A DNA stretch of 64,000 nucleotides from Candidatus Eisenbacteria bacterium (GTDB taxonomy: Bacteria > Eisenbacteria > RBG-16-71-46 > JACRLI01), in the NCBI GenBank assembly GCA_016235265.1, contig JACRLI010000019.1, positions 1 through 64,000 of the forward strand, in the 5' to 3' direction. The notes beneath the pieces are model-generated. The model was not told the DNA's origin. It saw only the letters and a list, made by a program, of their open reading frames with translations, and searched no databases. The translations under genes were made by a program, and so were the position numbers. This document shows, one piece after another, positions 47,642 to 56,979 of this stretch; the stretch's first letter is position 1; each line of letters begins with the position of its first letter.

Positions 47642-48646
47642 ATGAACCAATACGGGAACGTCCACGCCCGCACTCCGGCGGGTCTGCGCCCTGACGCGCG
47701 GACCCTGGCCGTGCTGTGCGCGGGCGTCCTGCTGTGCCTGGCGCTCCAGGGTTGCGGCAGCGCCGCATCGCCACGCTGGGCCGGGTCGCGCAGCGAGCCT
47801 CCCGCCGACGCCGCGGACCCCCGCGCGGGCGAGTCGCGTCCGGGTCGGGCCGCTCCCGGAGCCGGGACGGTTCCCGGCGCCGACGCCCCTGCCGGCGAGG
47901 CTCCGACGGCGCGCTCCGGCTCCGTTCCCGGCGAAGAGGCCTCCGAGGCCATCGTGGAAGTGCCTGCGCTGGTGCCGTCCGGCGGGCCCGGCTATCGCAT
48001 CGGGGTTGGCGACGAGTTGACCATCAACTTCCCCTTTGATCGCGACCTGAACGGCACCGCGGTCGTGCGGCCCGACGGCAGGATCACCGTCCCGCTGCTC
48101 CAGGAGGTGCCCGCCGCCGGCCGGACCGCGGGCGAACTGGACTCCCTCCTGACGCGCGAGTACGCCCGGTTCTACCGCCGGCCGGAGATCACGGTGGATA
48201 TCAGCAAGCTGGCGAACAACCAGGTCTACGTGATGGGCGAGGTGAACGTGCCCGGCCCCGTGGAGATCTCCGGCAGCATCACGCTGCTGCAGCTGATCGC
48301 GCGCGCCGGGGGCGTCCGCACCTCGGGAACGCTCAAGAGCGTGGTGCTGCTGCACCGCGGTCCGGGCTACCAGGTCCACGCGCGCCGCGTGAATGTGGCC
48401 CGCATCCTCGAAGGACGCCCGGACGCCCCGGACATCCTGCTGGCACCCACGGACATCGCCTACGTGCCGCGCTCGTTCATCGGGAAGCTGAACCTGTTCG
48501 TGGAGCAGTACGTCACCGGCCTGCTCAGCCCGGTGAGCAGCGGCTACCTGCATGGCTGGGAGATCATCCAGCCGGACCGTTTCTTCTTCAACCCCAACAC
48601 CAACCGCCCGAGCCAGTCCGGCGGCACGAGCGCGGGACCCTAGGGG
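47642..48646 (+). CDS. Polysaccharide export outer-membrane lipoprotein (Wza-like)
   Basis: This protein forms the outer-membrane channel for exopolysaccharide. It has 333 residues. A lipoprotein signal ends in ALQGC, with Cys38 lipidated. A disordered Ala/Pro-rich segment precedes the Poly_export domain (YRIGVGDELTINFPFDRDL) and an SLBB domain (VYVMGEVNVPGPVEISGS). No C-terminal amphipathic helix like that of E. coli Wza is obvious. The chain-length regulator gene follows after 2 nt. Confidence 0.9.
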
Positions 48647-48648
48647 CC

Positions 48649-50001
48649 ATGGACACCACGCACGCATCCAGCGCGGCCGCGAGCCGCCAGGTCACGCCCC
48701 GCGACTTCCTCACCGTGCTGTTTCGCCGGAAGTGGGTGGTGCTGGTCATCCCGGCGGTGGCCCTCGCGGTGGTCACCTGGGTGAACCTCAGCACTCCGCC
48801 GCGCTACAGCTCCTCCACGCGGATGCTGCTCAAGCGCGGCACGCGCGAGAACGGGCTGGAGGCGGGCGTGACCATCCTGCCCCGCGAGGAGGAGCTGGCC
48901 TCGCAGGTGGAGATCACCAAGAGCATCGCGGTCACGCGCCGCGCGCAGCAGATCCTTGACGCCCGCCCGGGCCGCCGCTTCCAGATCAACCCCGGCGGCG
49001 CCACCGCGGGCGTGGTGGGCGAGTCCAACGTGGTGGACATCACCTACGAGGCCTCCGAGCCCGAAGCCTGTCCGGCGGTGGCCGACGCCCTGGCGCAGGC
49101 CTTCATGGAATTCCACCGCCGCGCGTTCTCGATCCCCACCATGGCGGCCTTCTTCGCGCGCGAGACCGACTCCACCTTCACCGAACTGCAGAACCTGAGG
49201 CGGATGAAGGAGGCGCTGCTCACGCAGCAGAACATGGTCGAGCCCGAGGAGACCCGCAAGAACATCATGCAGCTCCAGCTGCAGCAGCAGACGTCTCTGG
49301 ACCAGATCCGGACGAAGCGCGTGGCGCTCGAGGCGGAGCTGCAGGGCGAGACGGCCCTCGCCAAGCGCATGGAGGTGGAGCTGCCGTTCACGCCCAACAC
49401 CCAGGCCGGCGGCGACAGCTGGATCGTGGACCTCAAGAAGGCGCTCCAGGACCTGCGCGTGAACCTGGAGGAACTGCGCGGCAAGTTCTCCGACACGCAT
49501 CCGCAGGTGCTCGCGCTGAAGGACCAGATCGCCGAGGTGGAGGCGCAGCTGCGCCGCGAGGCGCGGGTCCACCGGATGCTGGCGGAGCAGAACCTCCAGG
49601 TGATCCGGGCCCAGGAGCGGCAGCTCGAGGGCTCGCTGGCCTCGCTCAGCCGCCAGCTGTCGGGTTACCCCAGCGCCCGGGTGCGCCTCGAGGAACTGGA
49701 CAAGATGATCGAGCTCACCCAGGACCTGTACAAGCAGACGCGCGAGCGCCAGTCGCAGGCGCTGGTGGCCAGCGCCACCACCCCCGACTGGACGGCGACG
49801 CTGCTCGTGCCCGCCGGACCGGCGGTGCGCATGAACAAGCACGACTACGTCCGGATCGCGCTGGCGCCCATGCTGGCGCTGGCGGTGTCCATCGGGCTGG
49901 CCTTCTTCGTGGACAGCCTGGACCATTCGCTGAAGAGCGTGCGCGAGGTGGAGGATGTGCTGGGCCTGCCGGTGGTGGCGTCGGTGCCCGAGGCGAAATA
50001 G
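48649..50001 (+). CDS. Wzz-type polysaccharide chain-length determinant
   Basis: This polysaccharide co-polymerase controls glycan length and bridges polymerase and export channel. The 450-residue protein has a first TM helix at about 29-46 (WVVLVIPAVALAVVTWV), a long periplasmic region with coiled coils (residues 170-370), and a second TM helix near 405-425 ending in FFVDSLDHSLKSVREVEDVLGLPVV (residues about 421-445). It stops before a fused kinase domain; the ATPase functions are encoded by the next two genes. Confidence 0.9.
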   Translation: MDTTHASSAAASRQVTPRDFLTVLFRRKWVVLVIPAVALAVVTWVNLSTPPRYSSSTRMLLKRGTRENGLEAGVTILPREEELASQVEITKSIAVTRRAQQILDARPGRRFQINPGGATAGVVGESNVVDITYEASEPEACPAVADALAQAFMEFHRRAFSIPTMAAFFARETDSTFTELQNLRRMKEALLTQQNMVEPEETRKNIMQLQLQQQTSLDQIRTKRVALEAELQGETALAKRMEVELPFTPNTQAGGDSWIVDLKKALQDLRVNLEELRGKFSDTHPQVLALKDQIAEVEAQLRREARVHRMLAEQNLQVIRAQERQLEGSLASLSRQLSGYPSARVRLEELDKMIELTQDLYKQTRERQSQALVASATTPDWTATLLVPAGPAVRMNKHDYVRIALAPMLALAVSIGLAFFVDSLDHSLKSVREVEDVLGLPVVASVPEAK

Positions 50002-50004
50002 GCC

Positions 50005-50862
50005 GTGTACGAGAGTTTCTACGGATTCAGCGAGAAGCCGTTCAGCCTGACCCCGGACCCGCGCTTCCTGTACCTGTCGCGGGCGCACCGGGACGCCCTG
50101 GCCTACCTCACGTACGGGCTGGCGGAGCACAAGGGTTTCCTGGTGGTGGTGGGGGAGGCGGGCACCGGCAAGACCACGCTGGCGCGCGCGGTCGCGGAGA
50201 AGTTCCAGGACAGCACCCGCCTGAGCTTCGTGCTCACCACCAAGCTCAGCATGAAGCAGCTGCTGACGATGGCGATGCACGACCTGGGCCTCCGGACCAA
50301 GGGGCTCGACAAGGCGGGCCTGCTGATCGCCTTCAATGAGTACCTGCTGGAACAGCTGCAGCAGAAGCACAGCGTGGTGCTGATCGTGGACGAGGCCCAG
50401 AACCTGTCGCGCACGGTGCTCGAGGAGCTGCGCATGCTGAGCAACCTGGAGACCAGCCGCGACAAGCTGGTCCAGATCGTGCTGCTGGGCCAGCCCGAGC
50501 TGTTGGTGATGCTGGAGGGCCGCGACCTGCGGCAGCTCCGGCAGCGCGTGCCCGGGATCGCGCTCCTGCAGCCCCTGGGCCCGGACGACGTGGGCCCGTA
50601 TCTCGAGAACCGCCTGCGCGTGGCCGGCAGCGGCCGCGTGCGGCTGGGCCCGGGGACGGGCCGAGAGGTGCACCGGTACACGGGGGGCATTCCGCGCCTG
50701 ATCAACATGATCGCGGACCGCATGCTGCTGCTGGGCTACGTGGACGGCAAGGAAGAGCTGGATCTCGGCCTGGTGGTGGATGCGTGGAAGGACCTCGGGC
50801 GCCCCGCGCCGGTCACGGCGGCGGATGCGTCCCCAGCGGAGGCATATGAGCCGCATCTATGA
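50005..50862 (+). CDS. ExeA/GspA-type AAA ATPase
   Basis: This 285-residue ATPase is of the kind found in exopolysaccharide (XrtA/PEP-CTERM-like) clusters and type II secretion. It starts at GTG 50005 with YESFYGFSEKPFSLTPDPRF, the diagnostic N-terminus. Walker A is GEAGTGKTT (50-58), Walker B VVLIVDEAQNL, and sensor LLGQPEL. No peptidoglycan-binding domain follows. It overlaps the CpsD-like gene by 17 nt. It probably energises glycan assembly or export. Confidence 0.88.
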   Translation: MYESFYGFSEKPFSLTPDPRFLYLSRAHRDALAYLTYGLAEHKGFLVVVGEAGTGKTTLARAVAEKFQDSTRLSFVLTTKLSMKQLLTMAMHDLGLRTKGLDKAGLLIAFNEYLLEQLQQKHSVVLIVDEAQNLSRTVLEELRMLSNLETSRDKLVQIVLLGQPELLVMLEGRDLRQLRQRVPGIALLQPLGPDDVGPYLENRLRVAGSGRVRLGPGTGREVHRYTGGIPRLINMIADRMLLLGYVDGKEELDLGLVVDAWKDLGRPAPVTAADASPAEAYEPHL

Positions 50863-51739
50863 TGCGTTGAAGAAGGCCGAGCGGGAACGCACGGGCGCGC
50901 CCGCCCCGGAGGAGACCGCCGCCGGGGCGCCGGCCGCAGGCGCGGCCCCGGCTGGCGGCGCAGCTCCGGTCGGCGGAGGAGCTCCGGTCGGCGGAACAGT
51001 TCCGGCCGGCGGAGCAGTTCCGGCCGGTGGTGCGTTCCCGGCCGGCGGTGGGACCCCGGCCGGCTTCGTGCCCGCATCCGGTGCCGACATCCCGGCGGGG
51101 GCATGGGGAGTGATCCCCGAAGCGGGCCTGCACGAGCTGGCCGGCGTGCGCCGTCGCGTGGAGGCGCAGCTGCCCGGGCGCTCCCGCTTTGCGCTGGGCA
51201 TGCTGGGCTCGGTGCGTGGGGAGGGTGCCACCACCACGGTGCTCGGGTACGCCCGCACGCTGGCTGCCGACGGCCGGCTGCGCATCCTGATGGTGGATGC
51301 CGAGGGCACGGACCGCACCATCTCGAGCACCTGGGCCGATCCCGGCGCGGCCGGCTGGTCGGACCTGGCCTCACCCGCCCAGGTGACATCCGTGGTCCGG
51401 GGCACGCCCCTGGCCAACCTGCAGGTGCTGCCCTTCGGCAGCCGGAACACCGCCAGCCCCGCGCAGCTCGCGGAGCTGCTGATCGAGGCCACCCGGCAGG
51501 TGGCGCAACAGTATGACTACGTCCTCTTCGACCTGGGTTCCGTGCTTCAGACGCCCACGGCGCACTACCTTGCCGGCGCCATGGACGGGATCCTGCTCGT
51601 GGTGCACGCCTCCGGCACCCGCAGGGAGATCTGCCAGAAGGCGGTCGAGGAACTCCGGAAGACCGACACGCCGGTGCTGGGAGTGGTCCTGAACCGCCGG
51701 CGGTACGTGATCCCGGAAGCGGTGTACAAGCGCATCTGA
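50846..51739 (+). CDS. CpsD/BY-kinase-like protein with a degenerate P-loop
   Basis: The protein begins MSRIYDALKKAERER, typical of the cytoplasmic partner of Wzz proteins. It has 297 residues from ATG 50846. A Gly/Ala/Pro repeat linker spans 24-75. The kinase-like domain follows, with P-loop GSVRGEGATTT at 121-131, where Ala128 replaces the essential Lys. ILMVDAE stands for Walker A' and YVLFDLGSV for Walker B. No C-terminal Tyr cluster is present. It probably regulates assembly without phosphorylating itself. Confidence 0.8.
   Translation: MSRIYDALKKAERERTGAPAPEETAAGAPAAGAAPAGGAAPVGGGAPVGGTVPAGGAVPAGGAFPAGGGTPAGFVPASGADIPAGAWGVIPEAGLHELAGVRRRVEAQLPGRSRFALGMLGSVRGEGATTTVLGYARTLAADGRLRILMVDAEGTDRTISSTWADPGAAGWSDLASPAQVTSVVRGTPLANLQVLPFGSRNTASPAQLAELLIEATRQVAQQYDYVLFDLGSVLQTPTAHYLAGAMDGILLVVHASGTRREICQKAVEELRKTDTPVLGVVLNRRRYVIPEAVYKRI
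50936..51061 (+). repeat. Seven tandem 18-bp repeats inside the CpsD-like gene
   Basis: Units like GGCGGAGCAGTTCCGGCC recur head to tail in frame, encoding GG-A/T-x-P-A/V blocks that form a flexible linker. Copies 3 and 4 are the most alike. Such repeats change number by slippage. Confidence 0.85.
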
Positions 51740-51743
51740 TCGC

Positions 51744-51773
51744 CGCGCCCGGGTGCCGGAAGGTCCGGGCGCG
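51744..51773 (+). terminator. Hairpin between the CpsD-like gene and the first flippase
   Basis: CGCGCCCGG (51744-51752) pairs with CCGGGCGCG (51765-51773) around a 12-nt loop. A pyrimidine-rich stretch follows but no true T-run, so partial termination within the cluster is plausible. Confidence 0.45.
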
Positions 51774-51805
51774 TCCCTCGTCCTCCCTAGCCCGAGTGGC
51801 CGTCC

Positions 51806-53356
51806 ATGTCCCGGAACGCCGACGTCGAGCACCAGAGTTCCCCGCAACAGGGGTACGGCCGGGTCGGGGGTGCGCTCTCCTGGAGCGTGCTCGGCAAGGC
51901 CGTGCGCGGCCTGCTGCTCATGGTCACCTCGGTGATGGTGGCCCGGGGGCTGGGGACCGTGGCCTCCGGCCATTACAGCGCCACCCGCAACGTCATCGGC
52001 CTGTTCACGGTCCTGTGCTGGATGGGCCTGACGCAGGCCCTGCTGCGCTACCTGCCGGAGATGCGCGTGAAGGGCAACGTGCGCGCCGCGCGCCGGCTGG
52101 TACTGGCCACGCTGGGGCTGCAATCGGTGGTGTGGGCCGGGCTGTTCGCGGGCACCATCGTGTTCCGCCCCCAGGTCGAGGCCCTGTGGCACCATCCCGT
52201 GGACGGTCTGGTGATCCTCGCCACCGGGCTGCTGCTGGTGGACCTGTTCGTCACCACCTGGACCCAGGTGCTGACCAGCTGGTACGAGATCCGAAACCTG
52301 ACCGCGGCCCAGGCGCTGGGCTCGGTGGTGTACCTGGTCCTGGCCCTCCTGGCCCTGCGCCAGGGCCACGGGGCCGCCGGGGTGCTGGTGGCGGCGGGGA
52401 TCTCCAGCGGGGTGACCGGGCTGGTGCTGCTGCTGGACTCGCGCCGTTTCCTGGCGCTGCCCTCGCCGGGCAGCGAGGACGTGGAGATGGGCCGCGTGGT
52501 CCGCTACGCGCTGCCCTTCGCGGCCATCGGGGTGCTCAACCTGATCACGTGGCGGAGCTTCGAGACGCTGATCCTGGGCCACTACTGGCCGGGCGCCCAG
52601 GTGGGCTTCTTCGACAAGGCCTACAACGTGCCGCAGCAGTTCATGGACTTCGTGCCGGCGGCCATCTGGCCGCTGATGCTGGCCAGCTTCTCCGAGGTGT
52701 ACGCGCGCGATCCCGCGGCGCTTTCGCGCGCGGTGCGCGCCTACTACAAGCTGCTGTTCTTCCTGGCCGCCCCGATCTCGGTGTGGGGGGCCACCGTGGG
52801 CGCGCGCGCCGTGCCCGCCGTGTACGGGCCGGACTGGGCCCCGGCGGGGCCGCTGTGCGCCGCGTTCTTCGCCATCTTCGCCGTGACCTACCTGGCCACG
52901 CCGCTGTCGCTGTGCCTGTACGTGATGGAGAAGACCTGGGTCAACCTGCTGGTGAACCTGGGGAGCGCCGCGGTGATCCTGGGGCTGAACTTCGCGCTGG
53001 TGCCGCGCTACGGCATGTGGGGCGCCGCGGTGCCGGTGGCGCTGGTGATCGCGCTCTCGCCGTTCGTGTACCACTCGATCGTGCGGCGCTGGGCGCCGCA
53101 GGTGGGGATCCCCTGGAGCTTTATCCTGCGCTGTTACGCGGCCTCCGCGCCGCTGGCCGCGCTGGGGCTGGGCACGCAGCGGGTGCGCTCGCTGGCCGGC
53201 CTGGTGGTGCTCTCGGCCGCGGCCGGGGTGCTGTCCATCGCGTGCATCCGCTGGTTCCGCCTGCTGGGTGAGGAGGAACGGGCGCTGTTCGAGAAGCTGC
53301 GCCTGCCGATGCGCGGGCTGTGGGTGAAGCTGCTGTTCCGGGGGGCTGCCGCGTGA
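51806..53356 (+). CDS. Wzx-type oligosaccharide flippase (first copy)
   Basis: This MOP/MATE-superfamily flippase moves lipid-linked glycan units across the inner membrane. It has 516 residues and 12-14 hydrophobic helices, starting after VGGALSWSVLGKAVRGLLLM. AYNVPQQFMDFVPAAIWPLM and VPAVYGPDWAPAGPL match the polysaccharide biosynthesis family. A short non-membrane tail ends the protein. ATG 51806 opens a new block after the hairpin. It overlaps the GT2 gene by 4 nt. Confidence 0.87.
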   Translation: MSRNADVEHQSSPQQGYGRVGGALSWSVLGKAVRGLLLMVTSVMVARGLGTVASGHYSATRNVIGLFTVLCWMGLTQALLRYLPEMRVKGNVRAARRLVLATLGLQSVVWAGLFAGTIVFRPQVEALWHHPVDGLVILATGLLLVDLFVTTWTQVLTSWYEIRNLTAAQALGSVVYLVLALLALRQGHGAAGVLVAAGISSGVTGLVLLLDSRRFLALPSPGSEDVEMGRVVRYALPFAAIGVLNLITWRSFETLILGHYWPGAQVGFFDKAYNVPQQFMDFVPAAIWPLMLASFSEVYARDPAALSRAVRAYYKLLFFLAAPISVWGATVGARAVPAVYGPDWAPAGPLCAAFFAIFAVTYLATPLSLCLYVMEKTWVNLLVNLGSAAVILGLNFALVPRYGMWGAAVPVALVIALSPFVYHSIVRRWAPQVGIPWSFILRCYAASAPLAALGLGTQRVRSLAGLVVLSAAAGVLSIACIRWFRLLGEEERALFEKLRLPMRGLWVKLLFRGAAA

Positions 53357-54078
53357 TCGACTGGACCAGGGTGCTGGTGACCGTGCCGGCCTTCAACGAG
53401 GCGGAGAACCTGCCGCGGGTGATCCCCGAGATCCGCGCCGCCGCGCCCGGCGCTGCGATCCTGGTGGTGGACGACTGCTCCCGCGACGAGACCCGCGCGG
53501 TGGCCCGCGGGCTGGGGGTCACCGTGGTGTCGCACCCGGTCAACCTGGGGGCCGGCGGGGCCATCGGCACCGGCTTCCGCTACGCGGTGGAGAAGGGTTA
53601 CGACCTGGCGGTGAACGTGGACGGCGACGGTCAGCACGACCCGCGGCACCTGGCCGCGGTGGTGTCGCCGGTGGCCGGGGGACAGGCGGACGTCAGCATC
53701 GGCTCCCGCTACGTGGAGAAGACCGCGTACCGCGCCCCGCTGCTGCGCCGGACGGGGATGCTGCTCTTCTCGTGGGTCACCACGCGACTGGCGGGCGTGG
53801 CCATCCACGACACCACCTCCGGCTACCGGGCCTACTCGCGCGAGGTGATGCGCCACTGCATGGCCGACCTGCCGCACGACTTCCCCGACGCGCCGTTCCT
53901 GATCCACCTGGCGCGCTCCGGGTTCCGCCTGGTGGAGGTGCCCGTGGAGATGCGCGCGCGCGAGTTCGGCCAGAGCTTCTACACCTTCACCAAGTCCCTG
54001 TACTACCCGTACAAGAACCTGCTGGCGTCGGCGATCGTGGCGCTGCGGGTGAAGTCGCGGGGGAGGAGGCGCCCATGA
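53353..54078 (+). CDS. GT2 family glycosyltransferase (dolichol-phosphate-mannose-synthase-like)
   Basis: This glycosyltransferase is predicted to transfer a sugar to a polyprenyl phosphate. It has 241 residues from GTG 53353. The GT-A fold is marked by TVPAFNEAENLPRVI, VVDDCSRDETR and the DxD-containing VNVDGDGQHDP, with SIGSRY and TTSGYRAYSREV after it. There is no TM anchor. It is coupled to DUF2304, a frequent partner of this enzyme type. Confidence 0.88.
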   Translation: MIDWTRVLVTVPAFNEAENLPRVIPEIRAAAPGAAILVVDDCSRDETRAVARGLGVTVVSHPVNLGAGGAIGTGFRYAVEKGYDLAVNVDGDGQHDPRHLAAVVSPVAGGQADVSIGSRYVEKTAYRAPLLRRTGMLLFSWVTTRLAGVAIHDTTSGYRAYSREVMRHCMADLPHDFPDAPFLIHLARSGFRLVEVPVEMRAREFGQSFYTFTKSLYYPYKNLLASAIVALRVKSRGRRRP

Positions 54079-54449
54079 ACGTGACCGGCGGGAACGAGCA
54101 CCTGTCGCGAATGCCGCAGCTGGTGGCGGGGGTGACCGCCCTGCTCCTCGCGGTGTACGTGCTGAACCTGGTGCGCCGCAAGCGGCTTTCCGAGGAATAC
54201 AGCGTGCTGTGGATGATGGCCACCGTGGGGATCACCCTGCTGGCCTTCTGGCGCGGCCTGCTGCAGGCGATCACCCGGCTCTTCGGCGCGGTGTACGACA
54301 CGTCCACCATCTTCTTCTTCGGTTTCGTGTTCGTGTTCGTGAGCCTGCTGCAGCAGAGCCAGAAGCTCACGCGGCTGGAGCAGGAGAACCGCGACCTGGC
54401 GCGCGCGCTGGCACTGGAGCAGCTGCGGCGGGAGGAGCGCACGGATTGA
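54075..54449 (+). CDS. DUF2304 small membrane protein
   Basis: This 124-residue protein has three predicted TM helices (about 16-33, 45-62, 75-92) followed by a short coiled coil (QQSQKLTRLEQENRDLARAL). RRKRLSEEYSVLWMM is the DUF2304 core. It lies beside the GT2 gene with a 4-nt overlap, an arrangement typical of DUF2304. Its function is unproven; it may anchor the transferase at the membrane. Confidence 0.85.
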   Translation: MNVTGGNEHLSRMPQLVAGVTALLLAVYVLNLVRRKRLSEEYSVLWMMATVGITLLAFWRGLLQAITRLFGAVYDTSTIFFFGFVFVFVSLLQQSQKLTRLEQENRDLARALALEQLRREERTD

Positions 54450-56305
54450 ACCTGCTGCGCGCGGCGGTGCTGGGCGGCGCCCTGTACCTGCTGCCGGCGC
54501 TGGCGCTGGCGTCCTGGGTGCGCCACGGCGGCGCCCTGCGACGCTGGGGACTGGCGCTGGTGCTCTCGCCGGTGGCGCTGGGGGTCTCGGTGCTGCCGCT
54601 GCGCCTGGCGGGGCTGGACAGCCTGCAGGCCGGGCTGGTGGCGCTGGGGGCGTGGGGCGTGGTGGCGGCGTGGCGCGGCCGGGAGCTGCCCGGCGGGTTC
54701 GGCGCGGAGGAGACCCAGGCGCTGTGGCGGTGCGCGTGGCTGCTGCCGCTGGTGCTGGTGCCGCCGCTCCTGAACCCGCACCTGCTGGAGCGTTCCGACG
54801 CGTGGTTCCACGCCGCGGTCACGTTCCAGGTGCGGGACCTGGCGCTGCCGCCCCAGGATCCCTACTACGCGGGGCTGCCGCTGCAGTATTTCTGGTTCTT
54901 CCACGTGGTGCTGGCCACCTACGACTCGGTGGCCCGCGTGGGGCCCTTCGCGGCGATGTGGCTGTTCAACTCCGCCTACTTCGCGCTGGCGCTGGCGGGG
55001 GCGTACCTGCTGGCGCGGCGGGTCGGACTGTCCCACGCCGCGGCGCTGTGGGCGCCGGGTCTGGCGGCGCTGGGGGCCAACGCGGCGGGGTGGGGCTGGG
55101 TGCTGGTGCACGCATGGAAGTCGCCCACGGGCTGGGCGGGGCTGGGCGCGCACCTGCCCGACTACGTGCTGAACCTGGTGCAGTGGCGCTACAGCTCGGC
55201 GGCGCTGGCCTACTCGCTGGACAAGTACCAGGTGGGCACCGCGTTCTCGTGGGGCATGACGGTGTTCCTGTGGTGGGCGCTGGCGGCCGCGGAGACGCGC
55301 GAGGAGCGCCGGCCGGGGACCTTTCTGGCCGCGGGCGCGCTGGCCGCGGCCGCGCTGCTGGTGCACACCGTGGCGGGCTTCGCGGTCTACGTCGCGGGCG
55401 CGGTGGCCACGGTGCTGGCGTTCCTCTCCGCGCCCTCGCGCGGCAGCCTGGTGCGCTCGGCCGCGCTGGCGCTGGTCATGGCCCTGGGGGCGCTGGCGGT
55501 GATGCCGTACCTGCGCGCGGTGACCCAGGCCAAGTCCGACGGCGGGCTGCCGGAGCTGCTGCTCAACCGCGGGATGGTGTGGACCACCCTGTGGGTGGGC
55601 GTGGGGGTGCTGAGCTTCGCGGTGGCGGCGGCGCCCGCGGCGTGGCGCGCGGGCGGCGCGGCGCGCTGGACGCTGCTGTTCGTCGCCTGTGGTGTGACGC
55701 TCGGCTGCGTGCTGCGCGTGAATTCGGGCAACGAGGGCAAGTTCCTGCACCTCGCCCTGCTGCCCGCGGCGGCGCTGGCGGCCGGCGCGGCGCGGGCCGC
55801 GTTCGTGCGCCTGCTGCCGGGACGGGTGGCGCGGGGGGTGGCGCTGGCGCTGGCCTACGGGCCGACCCAGGCCCTGGTGCTGGGCTGCGTGCTGCTCTCG
55901 CACGGGATGGCGGCGCTGCGGCCCGACCCGCCTGCGCCCGGCCCGCAGGAGCTCCGGTTGTACGAGTGGGTGCGGCGGGAGACGCCCGCGGAGGCGGTGG
56001 TGCTGGTGGCGCCGGGCAGTCTGCAGGCGCTGGTGCGGGCGGAGCGGGCCCAGGTGTGGACGCGCTCCGCCTACGCGGAGCAGTGGAAGTACCCGGCGAC
56101 GGCGGTGGCGTCGCGCCGGGGAGCGGTGGAGGCGGCCTTCGGCCGCGGCCTGGGGCCCGGGGAACTGCGTTTCCTGGCCGGCCTGGAACGACCCGTATAC
56201 CGGCTTTCCCGGGATGGGGAAGCCCCGATGCAGTCCTGCTTCGTCGAGGCGCGCCGCGAGGGCGCGTGGCGCGCGGAGCGGCTGGTTCTCCCGGAGGCGC
56301 GATGA
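54446..56305 (+). CDS. Large polytopic GT-C-like membrane protein
   Basis: This 619-residue protein has about 13 hydrophobic helices, from TTG 54446 in overlap with the upstream stop. A conserved-looking loop ERSDAWFHAAVTFQVRD carries Asp and His where GT-C glycosyltransferases keep their catalytic acid. A soluble C-terminal part of about 130 residues follows. By context it would use the polyprenyl-phosphate sugar made by the GT2 enzyme. It could also be a Wzy-like polymerase. No close family was recognised. Confidence 0.6.
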   Translation: MNLLRAAVLGGALYLLPALALASWVRHGGALRRWGLALVLSPVALGVSVLPLRLAGLDSLQAGLVALGAWGVVAAWRGRELPGGFGAEETQALWRCAWLLPLVLVPPLLNPHLLERSDAWFHAAVTFQVRDLALPPQDPYYAGLPLQYFWFFHVVLATYDSVARVGPFAAMWLFNSAYFALALAGAYLLARRVGLSHAAALWAPGLAALGANAAGWGWVLVHAWKSPTGWAGLGAHLPDYVLNLVQWRYSSAALAYSLDKYQVGTAFSWGMTVFLWWALAAAETREERRPGTFLAAGALAAAALLVHTVAGFAVYVAGAVATVLAFLSAPSRGSLVRSAALALVMALGALAVMPYLRAVTQAKSDGGLPELLLNRGMVWTTLWVGVGVLSFAVAAAPAAWRAGGAARWTLLFVACGVTLGCVLRVNSGNEGKFLHLALLPAAALAAGAARAAFVRLLPGRVARGVALALAYGPTQALVLGCVLLSHGMAALRPDPPAPGPQELRLYEWVRRETPAEAVVLVAPGSLQALVRAERAQVWTRSAYAEQWKYPATAVASRRGAVEAAFGRGLGPGELRFLAGLERPVYRLSRDGEAPMQSCFVEARREGAWRAERLVLPEAR

Positions 56306-56979
56306 TCCGAGGGCAGAAAATCAGCGTGGTGATCCCCTGTTACAACGAGGAGGACGGCGTCCGGCACGTGATCGAGGGCATGCCGCCCTGCGTGGACGAG
56401 ATCGTCGTGGTGGACAACAACTCCACCGACCGCACCGGCGAGGTGGCCCGCTCCCTCGGCGCGCGCGTGGTGTTCGAGGGCCGCCCCGGGTACGGGGCGG
56501 CGTACAAGGCCGGTCTGCCCGCGGCCACCGGCGACGTGATCTGCACCCTGGACGGCGACGGCAGCTACCCCGCGGACGCCATCCAGCCGCTGGTGGAGCG
56601 CCTCCTGGACGGCGGGCTGGACTTCATCTCCGGGTGCCGGTTCCCGCTGGCCAACCCCAGGGCCATGCCGTTCACCAACCAGCTGGGCAACAACGTCCTC
56701 ACGCTGGCGATGTTCCTGCTCTTCGGCAAGCCGGTGCGGGACTCGCAGTCGGGCATGTGGATCTTCCGCCGGGCCATCCTGAAGGAGTTGCGCCTGACCA
56801 GCGACGGGATGCCGCTGTCCGAGGAGATCAAGATCGAGGCCCTGATGCGCAGGCTGAAGTTCGAGGAGGTGCACATCCACTACCTCGAGCGCATCGGCGA
56901 CGTGAAGCTGCGCAAGTGGCGCGACGGCTGGGAGAACCTGGTATTCCTGGCGCGCAAGCGGTTCGGCGGGGGGGCATGA
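56302..56979 (+). CDS. GT2 family glycosyltransferase (second)
   Basis: This 225-residue GT-A enzyme contains VVIPCYNEEDGVRHVI, VVDNNSTDRTGEVA and TLDGDGSYPADAI, the DxD region. FISGCRFPLANP and SQSGMWIFRR match polyprenyl-phosphate glycosyltransferases. No TM segment is present. It is coupled on both sides by 4-nt overlaps, next to an LPG-synthase-type membrane protein. It could make a second lipid-linked sugar donor. Confidence 0.86.
   Translation: MIRGQKISVVIPCYNEEDGVRHVIEGMPPCVDEIVVVDNNSTDRTGEVARSLGARVVFEGRPGYGAAYKAGLPAATGDVICTLDGDGSYPADAIQPLVERLLDGGLDFISGCRFPLANPRAMPFTNQLGNNVLTLAMFLLFGKPVRDSQSGMWIFRRAILKELRLTSDGMPLSEEIKIEALMRRLKFEEVHIHYLERIGDVKLRKWRDGWENLVFLARKRFGGGA

Noticed and set aside
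47271..47642. 123-codon open frame ending on the wza start codon
   Set aside because: Starts with TTG, has weak third-position GC bias compared with all neighbours, shows no family motif or domain-like composition, and its stop overlap with wza is probably coincidental.
50936..51061. CRISPR-like short repeat array
   Set aside because: Units are directly adjacent without spacers, in frame within a gene, and encode a linker.
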